Notes under the pieces: generated by a model
The model's database searches: none
Told to the model about the DNA's origin: nothing
What the model saw: the letters and a program-made list of their open reading frames with translations, nothing else
Source: CAXBES01 sp963974915
GTDB lineage: Bacteria; Bacteroidota; Bacteroidia; Flavobacteriales; Flavobacteriaceae
DNA length: 64,000 bases
Assembly (NCBI GenBank): GCA_963974915.1
Contig: CAXBES010000003.1
Location: 1-64,000, forward strand
Direction of reading: 5' to 3'
Part shown: positions 31,289-41,151 of the stretch, piece by piece
Layout: each line of letters starts with the position of its first letter
How positions within the stretch are numbered: position 1 is the first letter of the stretch
Translations under genes and position numbers: made by a program

Positions 31289-33886
31289 ATGAAATACTTT
31301 TACCTTTTACTAATTTTCTTTGTTTCTACCGCGTCCTTTTCGCAAATTATAAACTTCCCTGATATTGAATTTAAGAATAAACTTCTATCCGCGAGTCCAA
31401 CAAATCCTGTTGCAAAAGACAGTGCGGGTGACTATGTAGCAATTGATATCAATACAGATAATGAGATTGACGTCTCTGAAGCCCTACTCATTTATGAGTT
31501 GGACGTCAAATCAAGTAACCTTACAGATCTTACAGGATTGGATAATTTTGTTAATCTCACACGTTTAGAAATTAATCTAAACGAAATAACAACTTTTGAC
31601 GCAACGCCACATACAAACTTAGAATATCTTAATTTTAGCAATAATCTTCTTACTTCCGTAGATCTTACCGGACTATCTAATCTGCAAATTCTTTGGGCAT
31701 ATGGTAATCCATTTACTAGTGTTGACATTAGCAGTCTTAGCGCATTAGATCTTATTGATATTAGCTATTCAGACAATCTAACTGCCTTAGATGCGAGCAA
31801 TTTAACAAACCTCACTAATCTATCTGCGAGTAGCAATGATAGCATGACCAGCATCAATTTAAGTGGTTGTACGGCATTAGAAGATCTGGATGTTCAGTAT
31901 AGTGCACTTACGAGTTTAGACTTAAGTGGTCTAACCAGTTTATCAACTATGTTTGCGGAAGATAATAATATTACGACCATAGATGTGACTGGTGCCGTGA
32001 GTTTAGGAAACTTAAATGTAGCTTTCAATCAAATAACTTCATTGGTGGTCGAGGATTTGCCGGTATTGCAGTCTATTAGTGCAAGTGGAAATCTAATTAA
32101 TAATTTAGTAATTCAAAACTGTCCGTTCTTCTTTACATTGGTTATGGGTGATAATGAATTAACGACCTTAGACCTCTCTAATGTACCTAATGCGGCTATT
32201 GTTGAAGTCCCTGATAATTCATTGGAAGAACTGATCTTAGCAGAAAATAATGAGATAGTTCAAATTAACCTAGCCAACAATTTACTTACCGAAATAAATC
32301 TGAATAGTTGTATAAATTTAAATTGGGGATCGTTTAATGACAATCCCAATTTAGAATCAATTCTTCTTAAAAACGGAAGTTTCGAATCTCTTTTCAACAT
32401 CAACATTAACAATTTACCCAACTTGCAATATGTTTGTTCAGATGTTGAACAAATTAATGATGTTCAAACCTGGTTAACGAACAACGGCTATAGCAATGTA
32501 AATTTAAATACCTATTGCTCTTTTACCCCTGGAGGAGAAATATTCGAAATTCAAGGTATGTCCAGATTCGATTTTGACACTAACAGTTGCTCGGTTTCCG
32601 ATCCTATAGTGCCGTTTATGAGTTATACTATTGATGACGGAACAACCACCTCAACTGGTTTTGCAGGTGACACCGGCTTTTATTATATCCCCGTACAAGA
32701 TGGTACCTATACCATAACGCCAAACAACCCCAACCCTGCCCTATACGACGTAAATCCAACGAATTTCACCGTAACTTTTCCGGGTTCTGCCAGTCCGTTT
32801 GAACAGGATCTTTGTTTTGAACCGAATTCTGTTGTAAATGATCTGCAGGTAGTTATAACTCCTTTAACACCTGCCAGGCCCGGTTTTGATGCAGACTACC
32901 AACTTTTGGTAACCAACGTTGGAAATCAGGTGTTAAGTGGCGATGTTCAACTAACCTATCTTGAAGATTTTGTCACCTATGTAGATTCAGATATACCATA
33001 CGATGCTTCAGATATAAATAGTTTTACTTGGAATTTTACCGATTTATATCCTTTTCAATCATTTTCAGTAGAAATTTCGTTCAATATCAATCCGCCAACA
33101 GATCCTAACTTCCCAGTAAACATTGATGATGTATTAACCTATACAGCAGTGGTAAATCCTATAACAGACGACGCCAACCCTGCCGACAACACTTTCAGTC
33201 TGGATCAAGTTGTTGTAGGTTCTTTCGATCCAAACGATATACAGTGCATAGAGGGTGAGTATATTCCGGTAGATGATATAGGTGAATACGTGCATTACCG
33301 AATTCGTTTTGAGAATACAGGAACCTTTAATGCTGAAAATATTGTAGTGAAAAATATAATAGATACTCAAAGTTTTGATTTGTCAAGCTTTAAAGTTTTA
33401 TCGGGTAGTCACGAATTTGTGACACAAATAACCGGAGATCAAATTGAATTCATTTTTGAAGGTATCGATCTACCTTTTGACGACGAAAACAACGATGGTT
33501 TTGTACTGTACAATATTAAAACACTCCCCACATTACAAGAAGGAGATGTTTTTTCGAATAGTGCAGAGATCTATTTCGATTTTAACTTTCCTATTGAAAC
33601 AAACACTTATAACACCACAATTGGAGTTCCACTTAGTATTTCGGAATATGAATTTTCTAATCGCATTTTATTGTACCCGAACCCCGCAAATACATTTTTG
33701 TATCTCGACTCCTCTGCTACAGTTAAATCGTATGAAGTTTTCGATTTGTTAGGACAAAAAATACTCAATAATCCTAATGTTTCGAATAGTACTGCTATAG
33801 ATATTTCAGAATTAAATGTTGGCAACTATTTTATTAAGATTCTTACAAACCGAGGTACTGCTTTTGAAAAGTTCATTAAAAAATAA
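31289..33886 (+). CDS. T9SS-secreted leucine-rich repeat protein with DUF7619 and sorting domain
   Basis: An 865-residue secreted protein. Signal peptide (residues 1-18), then a Bacteroidota-type leucine-rich repeat region (about residues 60-400) with units such as LTSVDLTGLSNLQILWAYGN. Next come a carboxypeptidase-like segment (about 420-500) and a DUF11/DUF7619-like beta domain (SFDPNDIQCIEGEY to about residue 780). The C-terminus (LLYPNPANTFLYLD...ISELNVGNYFIKIL...FEKFIKK) is a type A sorting domain of the type IX secretion system, so the protein is exported to the cell surface and probably anchored there. A role in adhesion or binding is inference. Confidence 0.9.
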   Translation: MKYFYLLLIFFVSTASFSQIINFPDIEFKNKLLSASPTNPVAKDSAGDYVAIDINTDNEIDVSEALLIYELDVKSSNLTDLTGLDNFVNLTRLEINLNEITTFDATPHTNLEYLNFSNNLLTSVDLTGLSNLQILWAYGNPFTSVDISSLSALDLIDISYSDNLTALDASNLTNLTNLSASSNDSMTSINLSGCTALEDLDVQYSALTSLDLSGLTSLSTMFAEDNNITTIDVTGAVSLGNLNVAFNQITSLVVEDLPVLQSISASGNLINNLVIQNCPFFFTLVMGDNELTTLDLSNVPNAAIVEVPDNSLEELILAENNEIVQINLANNLLTEINLNSCINLNWGSFNDNPNLESILLKNGSFESLFNININNLPNLQYVCSDVEQINDVQTWLTNNGYSNVNLNTYCSFTPGGEIFEIQGMSRFDFDTNSCSVSDPIVPFMSYTIDDGTTTSTGFAGDTGFYYIPVQDGTYTITPNNPNPALYDVNPTNFTVTFPGSASPFEQDLCFEPNSVVNDLQVVITPLTPARPGFDADYQLLVTNVGNQVLSGDVQLTYLEDFVTYVDSDIPYDASDINSFTWNFTDLYPFQSFSVEISFNINPPTDPNFPVNIDDVLTYTAVVNPITDDANPADNTFSLDQVVVGSFDPNDIQCIEGEYIPVDDIGEYVHYRIRFENTGTFNAENIVVKNIIDTQSFDLSSFKVLSGSHEFVTQITGDQIEFIFEGIDLPFDDENNDGFVLYNIKTLPTLQEGDVFSNSAEIYFDFNFPIETNTYNTTIGVPLSISEYEFSNRILLYPNPANTFLYLDSSATVKSYEVFDLLGQKILNNPNVSNSTAIDISELNVGNYFIKILTNRGTAFEKFIKK

Positions 33887-34005
33887 TGATCATTGAGTTT
33901 GTTGTTAAATTACATTATTTAAGATGTGGATCATTCTTAAATTCATAATTTTACTGTAAATGCATTTTTCATTTACAAGGCCATTTCTCAATAAAAGTTT
34001 TATTT

Positions 34006-34410
34006 ATGAACTATATCAGTAAAGCGAGTTCAGTTTCGAAGAATAATGCTTCGGTTACCATTAAAGAATCTAATATTCCCTTCGGAATAACTCCCGAAAT
34101 GGCAGATACGTTGCCAAATCCAGCCGAATTATTCTTAGGATCATTTTCAGCCTGCGTACTTAAAAATGTTGAAAGATTTTCAGTTCTAATGAATTTCGAA
34201 TACCGCTCTGCAGAAATAATGGTCAATGCTACACGTTTAGAAAAACCTCCCAGAATGGATGATATCAATTATGAACTAACGATCTATAGCAACGATAAAA
34301 ATTTAAATATTGAATTGCTAAAAAAGAATATCGAAAACTTTGGGACCATCTTCAATACTGTAAAAAAGTCGTGCACCGTAACCGGAGAAATTAAAAAAAT
34401 TGCACTCTAG
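34006..34410 (+). CDS. OsmC family protein
   Basis: A 134-residue OsmC/Ohr-fold protein. The conserved helix with the resolving or catalytic cysteine is FLGSFSACVLKNVERFSVLM, and the second cysteine sits in the C-terminal TVKKSCTVTGEI. These two Cys form the thiol peroxidase site in the family. The preceding GITPEMADTLPNPAELFLGSF block is the usual entry to the active-site helix. It is cytoplasmic and a single gene. Confidence 0.85.
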   Translation: MNYISKASSVSKNNASVTIKESNIPFGITPEMADTLPNPAELFLGSFSACVLKNVERFSVLMNFEYRSAEIMVNATRLEKPPRMDDINYELTIYSNDKNLNIELLKKNIENFGTIFNTVKKSCTVTGEIKKIAL

Positions 34411-34489
34411 AAATCTCTGCTGAATAAAATACCTGTAAGGTAAATAAGTCGGTGTCATTTCTAGCAAATACATTATTTTTGTAAGCAGC

Positions 34490-36052
34490 TCAGACCGATT
34501 TCAACATAAACTGAAACGCTTCCTTCCTGTTATTAACGCCCAACTTACTATAAGCGTTACGTAGATGATACTTCACCGTACTCACAGAAATAAAAAGTTG
34601 ATCGGCTATTTTAGAATTTGTTTTTCCGGCAACACAATGCTTCAGCACCTCGAACTCTCTTTCGGTAAGGGCTGTGTGTAACTTGTTATTAAGCTCTTCA
34701 ATATCGAGCTCTACAGATAACTCTGCCGGACTGCTATGAAGCTCCATAAAACGTTTTTGTAGGGCCTCTACTTGTAGCGCTTGAGCTTCCCGTTCGGCTT
34801 TTAACTTTTTTTGTCGCGCTATAAAGATCACCAGAAGTACAACAATAGTTCCCAATGCCCCTACCCCAATAGCGATCTGACCGTTTCTGGCTTCGGCTAG
34901 AGTTGCGTCTTTCAACTGACTATCGTACGTTAACTTCTGAATTTCCTTCTCTTTTTTAGCGGTTTCGTACTGTGTTTCCAAGGCCGCAACTCGCTCCTTC
35001 ACATCGACGCTGTTCAACGAATCTGTTAAGGTTATAAAAGCATTTCTATAGGTTAATGCCTGTTTCAAATTATCTTTCCGAAGTGCTAATTGATACAACA
35101 GATCGTACGCCTCTTTTTCACTATCGGCAAATCCATTTTGTTTGGAGAATTGTAATGCATCTTGAGCGTAACCCTGAGCAGAAGTCAATTTCGCCTGTTG
35201 AAGCTGGACCTTTCCCATTGCCAATAAGGTTAACGCATATTCTTCTTGTTCTCCAACAGATTTTGCCAAATTATGAGCCATTTCATAATGTCTAAAGGCA
35301 TCATTAAGGGCCCCTTTCTTTTCGAATACCTTACCCAGATTGTTTTCTGCATACACTAACATGGTTGTATCGTTAAGATCATTAAAGAAACGTCGGGCTT
35401 CTGTAAGATGCGATATTCCTTCATCTAATTGGTCTAATTCGTTATAAACCATAGCTAAGCGCAAATGATTTAAAGCCATATCTGTAGTATCTTGTAATGC
35501 TTCAGACAATGCCAGACATTTTTTGGTAGTTTCTATAGCCTTATCCATTTGTCCGAGTTGAAAATAAACACCCCCTAAATTCCCGTAAGTTTTGCTCAAT
35601 ACATCATTGAGTTTGCGGTTGTTCTTTCCTTCGGAAAGCTCCATAACCTTTTGATAGGCTGCCAAAGAAGCCTCATACTCTGCTCTTCCCATGTAAACTA
35701 AACCCCGAGTGTTATTTATCATTGCCAGAAGAAAATTGGATTTTGTTGTATTGGCAATTTTTTCAGCTTTGTTTAAATATAAAAAAGACGAATCTGCTTT
35801 ATTGAGTTGCCCATAGGCAATGCCCAGGTTTAAAAAATACTGACCTTGAAGTGAATCGGACGCACGAGGAACGATTTGCTGTATTGATAAGAGATCATTA
35901 ATAGCATCTGTGGGGTTTTCCGTAGTGATAAACCCTTTCAACACATCCATAACACGACCTTCCTCGTCTTGAGAAAAAATAAATTCCGGAGTGCTAAAAA
36001 ACAGAACAATTAGAACGAGCTTAAAAATTCGCGTATCGTACAAACAAGCCAT
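34490..36052 (-). CDS. TPR-containing membrane-bound LuxR-type regulator
   Basis: A 520-residue regulator. After an N-terminal signal or anchor (residues about 9-28) there are at least six tetratricopeptide repeats (about residues 60-345, for example YFLNLGIAYGQLNKADSSFLYL and MALNHLRLAMVYNELDQLDEGI). Then come a coiled coil, one transmembrane helix (about 395-415, IGVGALGTIVVLLVIFIA) and a C-terminal LuxR helix-turn-helix (LTEREFEVLKHCVAGKTNSKIADQLF...VKYHLRNAYSKLG). The layout, periplasmic TPR sensor joined through the membrane to a DNA-binding domain, is frequent in Bacteroidota. It is directly downstream on the same strand of the S74 surface protein. Confidence 0.85.
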   Translation of the reverse strand: MACLYDTRIFKLVLIVLFFSTPEFIFSQDEEGRVMDVLKGFITTENPTDAINDLLSIQQIVPRASDSLQGQYFLNLGIAYGQLNKADSSFLYLNKAEKIANTTKSNFLLAMINNTRGLVYMGRAEYEASLAAYQKVMELSEGKNNRKLNDVLSKTYGNLGGVYFQLGQMDKAIETTKKCLALSEALQDTTDMALNHLRLAMVYNELDQLDEGISHLTEARRFFNDLNDTTMLVYAENNLGKVFEKKGALNDAFRHYEMAHNLAKSVGEQEEYALTLLAMGKVQLQQAKLTSAQGYAQDALQFSKQNGFADSEKEAYDLLYQLALRKDNLKQALTYRNAFITLTDSLNSVDVKERVAALETQYETAKKEKEIQKLTYDSQLKDATLAEARNGQIAIGVGALGTIVVLLVIFIARQKKLKAEREAQALQVEALQKRFMELHSSPAELSVELDIEELNNKLHTALTEREFEVLKHCVAGKTNSKIADQLFISVSTVKYHLRNAYSKLGVNNRKEAFQFMLKSV

Positions 36053-36245
36053 TGATTGGATTTTCTATAAAATGATTACGTATAATCCAATAAATATAGC
36101 AAAAGTTTTAAGGGTTCAGCACATATTTCGTACTGCAAAAAAACGAAGCGATCTAATAAGTTGTTTCGCTATTAACCTAAAGACCACTTCGTTGACCCCG
36201 TAATGAAATTTAATTCATCATTAGGACTTTGTCTTATCTCTCATC

Positions 36246-38471
36246 CTATTTCACGCTATTTGTTTTAATAGATTGATCTTTTGACACCATTATTTGCTGA
36301 ACCAAAACTTTTAATTCGGCAACATCTTTTTCCAGCATTCCTACTTGTGACTGCTTATTGCTCAATGTGGACTGCAAACTTTTAATAATATCCTGTTGCT
36401 CTTGTATGGCTTTTATTAAAACCGGAATCAGTTCGGTATAGTTCACACTTAAAGTGTTGTTTTCATCATTGGCTGTGTGTACCAATTCTGATATAATGGG
36501 TTGCACTTCTTGAGCGATTAATCCTAACGATTTGTGGGTTTGCTCGCCACGGTTTTTCCAGTAGTATTGTTTAGGTGCCAATTGCAAAACCTCGTTTAAA
36601 CCATACCGCAAAGTTTCTATATCGCGCTTTAACCTACGGTCGCTACTATGCACGATACTTCCTCCTACAGCTACTTGCCCACCATCGTTTTGTAAGTATA
36701 AAGGCGCGGCAACTCCGTTATTTCGAACCATAATTTCGTTGGTATCCATGACCAGATTCATACCAGAAGTCTCGCCCAATAATACAAAACCACCAGCATG
36801 ATTAAGACCTGCATCTGTACCACCTGTAACCTGCAACTTGGTTTCTGGTGTGTTGGTGGTAATGCCTAGATTACCATTTTTAAGAACAGTTAATGCATTT
36901 GAGCGTGAAAAATTACTACCACCATTACCAATTTCAAACAAAGGGTCTGTAGCAACCCAAGAAGTTGGATTACCGCCACCAATGTTATATTTGCCTATTG
37001 CTGTTGAAATTTGGGCTTCTGCTTTTGTTTCAGTTCCCATTGCTATTGATATAGCTCCAGATGCAACTGTATTACCTCCCATTGCAGTGGATGAACTTCC
37101 TGATGCTGTTGTAGCATATCCCATGGCTGTGGAATATAAATCTAAAGCCGTAGAATTAGCTCCCATGGCTGTGGAACCATTACCTGATGCTTCTGTACTA
37201 TTTCCCATTGCAGTGGAATACTCTCCAGAGGCTGTTGTGCCAGTTCCCATTGCTGTAGAAAAACTACCTGATGCTGTTGTACTATTTCCCATTGCTGTAG
37301 AACGTGATCCTGATGCTTCTGGATGACTTCCCATTGCTGTAGAATAATTTCCTGATGCCAGACTATAAAAACCCATTGCTGTAGAACGTGATCCCGAAGC
37401 TTCTGTATTTGTTCCCATTGCAACTGAATGACTTCCAGTTGCTCCCTCACGTTCAGGAACATTATTAAAACTTAAATCAACTGCATCATTACCAATATTG
37501 CCATAAATAGTCGGGCTTCGTCCTATCAAGCGCCAACCTATGCCATTGCCTTCATCTATAGCTTCCAACCCTGTGGCTACTACGGCTGTGTTTTCTAAAT
37601 ACTCTTTGGTAATGAGAGCTTTTGGGTCGGTAATTTCAGTCAAATCAAAACTAGGTGCTGTAACGGTTCCATTTTTTAAAATGGTTAAGGCGTTGCTATA
37701 AGTGCTTCCAAAACCGTTACCTACTTCTAGCAAAGGGTCGGTTTGTATCCAAGCTGTTGGGTTTCCTCCTCCTACATTGCGTTGTCCTAAAGCTAATGAA
37801 GCGTATGCCTCGGCAGAGGTAATGTAGCCAAAAGCTGTGGCGAAATCTCCAGACGCTGTATTGCCATAATTGCTCGCCATAGTATAACGACCTGAGGCTA
37901 TTGCATTTCGTCCAGATGCAAATGAATAGGCTCCTGTAGCTCCAAAACTGTTCGTGGTGTTACTCTGACTAAGATCAACAGCGGAAATCCCGATGTTACC
38001 AAAATATATGGGGTTGCTTCCTACCAAGCGTCTACCAATCCCATTGCCTTCGTCCAAGGTTTCCAATCCAGTAACATTGTTTGCTATGGTAGCGGTTTCG
38101 GCTTGTTTGGCATAAGGCACTGCCATAAATTGTGTTGTGCCCATATCTGTTAAACCACCACCTGTGTTTATTTGTACATTTAAGTAATGGTCGTCGGCTG
38201 CCCAATCTATGGTATTGAATGTTCCTGTAATGGGTGTGCCTTCGCCAATGTTTACGACCACTATACCATTGGCATCGGTTGTAGGTGAATGAGATTCCTG
38301 ATACACGTTGGTTTGCCCTGCACCTTGTAGAATAGTGAATTCAATTTGAATAAGATCATTAGCAACTACGTTACCGGTTCCGTCTTTAATAAGAGCTTTG
38401 TAATTAATACTTTGTTGTGCAAAAGTGATTCCTGTAATGAGGAATAGTAATGTAAATAGTAAATTTTTCAT
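36246..38471 (-). CDS. YadA-head-repeat surface protein with peptidase S74 (tail fibre chaperone) domain
   Basis: A 741-residue exported protein (signal peptide residues 1-18, cut after TFAQ). After an N-terminal beta domain it has two blocks of YadA-head/Hep_Hag repeats, the longer one (about residues 345-490) with more than ten units of the form STAMGxxTxASGxx. These repeats form a trimeric left-handed beta roll in adhesins. Near the C-terminus VHSSDRRLKRDIETLRYGLNEVL and YYWKNRG...SLGLIAQEVQPIISELV form the peptidase S74 intramolecular chaperone known from phage tail fibres, followed by a coiled coil. It is probably a trimeric surface fibre. Confidence 0.85.
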   Translation of the reverse strand: MKNLLFTLLFLITGITFAQQSINYKALIKDGTGNVVANDLIQIEFTILQGAGQTNVYQESHSPTTDANGIVVVNIGEGTPITGTFNTIDWAADDHYLNVQINTGGGLTDMGTTQFMAVPYAKQAETATIANNVTGLETLDEGNGIGRRLVGSNPIYFGNIGISAVDLSQSNTTNSFGATGAYSFASGRNAIASGRYTMASNYGNTASGDFATAFGYITSAEAYASLALGQRNVGGGNPTAWIQTDPLLEVGNGFGSTYSNALTILKNGTVTAPSFDLTEITDPKALITKEYLENTAVVATGLEAIDEGNGIGWRLIGRSPTIYGNIGNDAVDLSFNNVPEREGATGSHSVAMGTNTEASGSRSTAMGFYSLASGNYSTAMGSHPEASGSRSTAMGNSTTASGSFSTAMGTGTTASGEYSTAMGNSTEASGNGSTAMGANSTALDLYSTAMGYATTASGSSSTAMGGNTVASGAISIAMGTETKAEAQISTAIGKYNIGGGNPTSWVATDPLFEIGNGGSNFSRSNALTVLKNGNLGITTNTPETKLQVTGGTDAGLNHAGGFVLLGETSGMNLVMDTNEIMVRNNGVAAPLYLQNDGGQVAVGGSIVHSSDRRLKRDIETLRYGLNEVLQLAPKQYYWKNRGEQTHKSLGLIAQEVQPIISELVHTANDENNTLSVNYTELIPVLIKAIQEQQDIIKSLQSTLSNKQSQVGMLEKDVAELKVLVQQIMVSKDQSIKTNSVK
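37010..37440 (-). repeat. in-gene tandem repeats coding YadA-head units
   Basis: Degenerate 42-base units coding 14 residues each (STAMGxxTxASGxx) follow one another within the S74 surface gene. The units GCTGTAGAA...CCCATTGC are visible on the plus strand. The repeats could allow length variation by recombination. Confidence 0.7.
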
Positions 38472-38601
38472 TGTAAATTTAATTAGGTTAATAGCGATTT
38501 AAATTATTACGATGAAACTACTTATCTTGAGGCATATAGCACCTAACCCCATGGGATAGGTTTTAAAAAATAATGCATAAATAATTCATTATCAAGTAAT
38601 T

Positions 38602-39075
38602 ATGAATTTTATTGAAACATCACAACTATCTCATTTTCAGAAAGAAGCAATTCTGGAATTATGGAATAATGAGTATCCCAAAAAATTAAACTATCCTACT
38701 TTAGAGGCCTTTGAAAAATACTTAGAAGGTTTAAAAGAACAGTCGCACATTGTTATGATCGATAATGATCAAAAAATTAGGGGTTGGTACTTTAGCTTTA
38801 TAAGAGAGAGTGAAAAATGGTTTGCGATCATTTTAGATACAGCAGTACAAGGCGATGGATTAGGAAGAAAAATTTTGAACATAGCTAAGACCAAAGAATC
38901 TGAATTAAATGGCTGGGTAATTGACCATAATACAGACAAGAAACGAAATGGAGAATTCTATAGATCGCCTTTAAACTTTTACGTAAAGAACGGATTCACA
39001 GTTATTCCTAATACAAGACTGGAACTGGAAATACTATCTGCCGTAAAAATAGAATGGAGAAAGAAAGACACTTAA
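38602..39075 (+). CDS. GNAT family N-acetyltransferase
   Basis: A 157-residue GNAT-fold acetyltransferase. Landmarks are the N-terminal FQKEAILELWNNEYPKKLNYP, the central strand WFAIILDTAVQGDGLGRKIL with the acetyl-CoA pyrophosphate loop (QGDGLGR), and the C-terminal LNFYVKNGFTVIP. The acceptor is not known. It is a single gene between the S74 surface protein and a broken AraC regulator. Confidence 0.75.
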   Translation: MNFIETSQLSHFQKEAILELWNNEYPKKLNYPTLEAFEKYLEGLKEQSHIVMIDNDQKIRGWYFSFIRESEKWFAIILDTAVQGDGLGRKILNIAKTKESELNGWVIDHNTDKKRNGEFYRSPLNFYVKNGFTVIPNTRLELEILSAVKIEWRKKDT

Positions 39076-39165
39076 ATAACTTCTAAACTTTATAAGGAAG
39101 TCATAACTCATTCAAAAAATCGGTTTTCTACATTTATTTTTATCTTTATTCTCAAACTAATCTAA

Positions 39166-39968
39166 ATGAACAAGGATTCCATCCATATTTCACAAATTGC
39201 ACACGAAATGACACCAAAACGTGCGAACAATGAATTTGCCGTTTGCTGGGTCAAAGATGGTGTTCAAGGTATAGAAATAGACGAGGTACTATATAAAGAT
39301 GTATCCAACTCTATTTTCTTTTTAGACCCTAAGTTTCAATGGAAAATAAAAAAAATGACCAAAGCTCTTTTTCGGGATATGTTTTATATATTTCTACTGA
39401 AGTACTCAATGACCCGATCTTAAAAAATCTTCATATTAACAAGGTTAGATTATTTAATACTTCTGAAATTCCAGTGTTTAAACTAAGTCCGGGGATTGAA
39501 AAACGAACTCAGGCCATCCTTGAAATGATCGATGAACTTTTAGGATCGCACCTCAACCATAGAGATGAAGCCATTTTATCCCTGCTCAATACTTTCTTTG
39601 TCTATTGCGACGGACAATGCAATATCAAATCTGTTATCACCAACAGCAACTCCAAAACAAACATTGTGTACAAATTCAAAGGGTTAGTAGACAAGAATGT
39701 TACAGAGAATCACGATGTATCCTATTATGCTAATTTGCTTAATATCACCCCTAAATATCTAAACGAATGTGTACAGGAGGCCTTATCGGTGAGTTCCAAA
39801 GACATAATCATAGAACAGCTTCTAATGAGGTCCCGACGGGAATTAAAATTCTCAAATAAATCTGTTAAAGAAATCAGCTTCTCATTAGGCTTCTCTTCTC
39901 CCGAATATTTTAGTTCTTTCTTCAAAAACCACTCAGGTAGTACACCATCTGCACTTCGGAAAAATTAA
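39166..39968 (+). pseudogene. AraC family transcriptional regulator interrupted by a frameshift
   Basis: Two overlapping frames together make one AraC-type regulator of about 267 residues. Frame 1 (39166-) codes a cupin-like sensor start ending ...SIFFLDPKFQWKIKK. Frame 2 continues NDQSSFSGYVLYISTEVL through to the C-terminal helix-turn-helix (VSYYANLLNITPKYLNECV and KEISFSLGFSSPEYFSSFFKN, then GSTPSALRKN). In intact relatives these parts join in one frame, as FLxPxxxxxWK...GYVL. The switch falls at an A8 tract at about 39348-39355; nine As would restore the frame. It may be a pseudogene, a reading error or a slippery switch. The exported cupin gene at 40052 is a possible target. Confidence 0.75.
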
Positions 39969-40051
39969 TAGTTCCTAAATTCTTAAGTCTTACCGTAATT
40001 TTCTAAGGTTTGTCACGCGACTAGGTATTAAATTGCAACAAAACTAAAACG

Positions 40052-40603
40052 ATGGACAGAAAACAATTTATACAGACGTCGGGCTTCGGACTAGGTATTG
40101 CACTAATCCCCGGAATCATGAGAAGTGAGACAACATTAACTAACGGTAGTGTTTCGGGAACTTCAGAACCTAAGATCATAAAAGATAGTGAAGGTGATGT
40201 ATTAAACGTTATAGGAGATATACAAACCCATAAACTTATTGGTAGCGAAACCAACAACCAGATAGTAGAATGGGTAGACAATGTAGAGCCGGGTGTTGGG
40301 ATACCGCCTCATGTGCATACCAGGGAAGATGAAATATTTAGAGTGATAAAAGGTGAGATTGAAATTATGATAGACGGAAAAGCTTCTATTCTCCAGGCAG
40401 GAGATACTGCATTTGCTCCTAAAAATGTTCCTCATGCCTGGAAAGTTGTAGGAACTGAAAAAGCCAAAATGATCACATCGGCATTCCCCGCCGGTATAGA
40501 GCACATGTTTATGGAACTCGCCAAGCTTCCGGAAGGCCCTCCCAATTTGGAAAAAGTGGCAGCGATCTGTGGTGCTCACGGGATTAGTTTTCTTCAGCAA
40601 TAA
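40052..40603 (+). CDS. exported cupin-domain protein
   Basis: A 183-residue protein with a Tat-like or twin-domain signal region (MDRKQFIQTSGFGLGIALIPG) and one cupin domain. Cupin motif 1 is PPHVHTREDEIFRVIKGEIE, with metal ligands His-His-Glu, and motif 2 is AGDTAFAPKNVPHAWKVVG with the last His ligand. All four ligands are present, so a metal-binding enzyme or sensor is likely. Similar proteins follow AraC regulators in Bacteroidota, which fits the frameshifted regulator directly upstream. Confidence 0.8.
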   Translation: MDRKQFIQTSGFGLGIALIPGIMRSETTLTNGSVSGTSEPKIIKDSEGDVLNVIGDIQTHKLIGSETNNQIVEWVDNVEPGVGIPPHVHTREDEIFRVIKGEIEIMIDGKASILQAGDTAFAPKNVPHAWKVVGTEKAKMITSAFPAGIEHMFMELAKLPEGPPNLEKVAAICGAHGISFLQQ

Positions 40604-40737
40604 AAGTATAGCGGTAAAACAGCAACGAATAAAACTATAATTAAGCACAATCCACTCCCCTATTAAAACGACTTTTTTAATAGATTTTTCATTTTAACAC
40701 TTAATTGATCTAAAAATCTTTGCGCTCTAATTTATTA

Positions 40738-40753
40738 ATCGTAATATTGCGAT
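40738..40753. promoter_or_regulatory. ArsR-type operator
   Basis: ATCGTAATATTGCGAT is a palindrome with only one mismatched pair, 17 bp before the arsR start codon. The position fits autoregulation of the arsenic operon. Confidence 0.6.
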
Positions 40754-40770
40754 GTACAAATAAATGAATT

Positions 40771-41103
40771 ATGGGATTAGCAAAGACTGAAATATTCACA
40801 GACGAGCAGAATGAGATCGCAACTTTTGCAAAAGCCTTTGGTCACCCCGCTCGAGTCATGATTTTACAACAGTTATTTAAACTGGACACCTGTTTCTGCG
40901 GAGATCTGGTGGAAGAAATTGGGTTAGCTCAACCTACTATTTCACAGCATCTTAAAGAATTAAAATATCTGGGATTAATTAAAGGTACTGTTGAAGGGAC
41001 TAGTGTATGCTATTGCATTAACGCCGAAAACTGGACTAAAATGAAGGAAACAATGCTCAATTTCCTAAATCAGGATATTACGAAGGTTGATGATTGCTGC
41101 TAA
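40771..41103 (+). CDS. arsR: ArsR family arsenic-responsive repressor
   Basis: A 110-residue winged-helix repressor of the ArsR/SmtB family. The recognition helix region is IGLAQPTISQHLKELKYLGLIKG, and the metal site CFCGDL in the preceding helix supplies the thiolates that bind As(III) or Sb(III). A further Cys pair ends the protein (DDCC). It probably releases the operator at 40738-40753 when arsenite binds. It is the first gene of an arsR-arsC-acr3 run, with gaps of 48 and 10 bp. Confidence 0.9.
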   Translation: MGLAKTEIFTDEQNEIATFAKAFGHPARVMILQQLFKLDTCFCGDLVEEIGLAQPTISQHLKELKYLGLIKGTVEGTSVCYCINAENWTKMKETMLNFLNQDITKVDDCC

Positions 41104-41151
41104 ACCACTATCAAACTTTATTTCAACGATCATACAGAATTTCAAACAAAT

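Noticed and set aside
37010..37440. Short regular DNA repeats resembling a CRISPR array
   Set aside because: The repeats are translated as 14-residue YadA-head units in one long frame, with degenerate third positions; no unique spacers or cas genes.
39166..39423. Stand-alone 85-residue gene
   Set aside because: Its end after the A8 tract is nonsense; together with the second frame it forms one AraC regulator.
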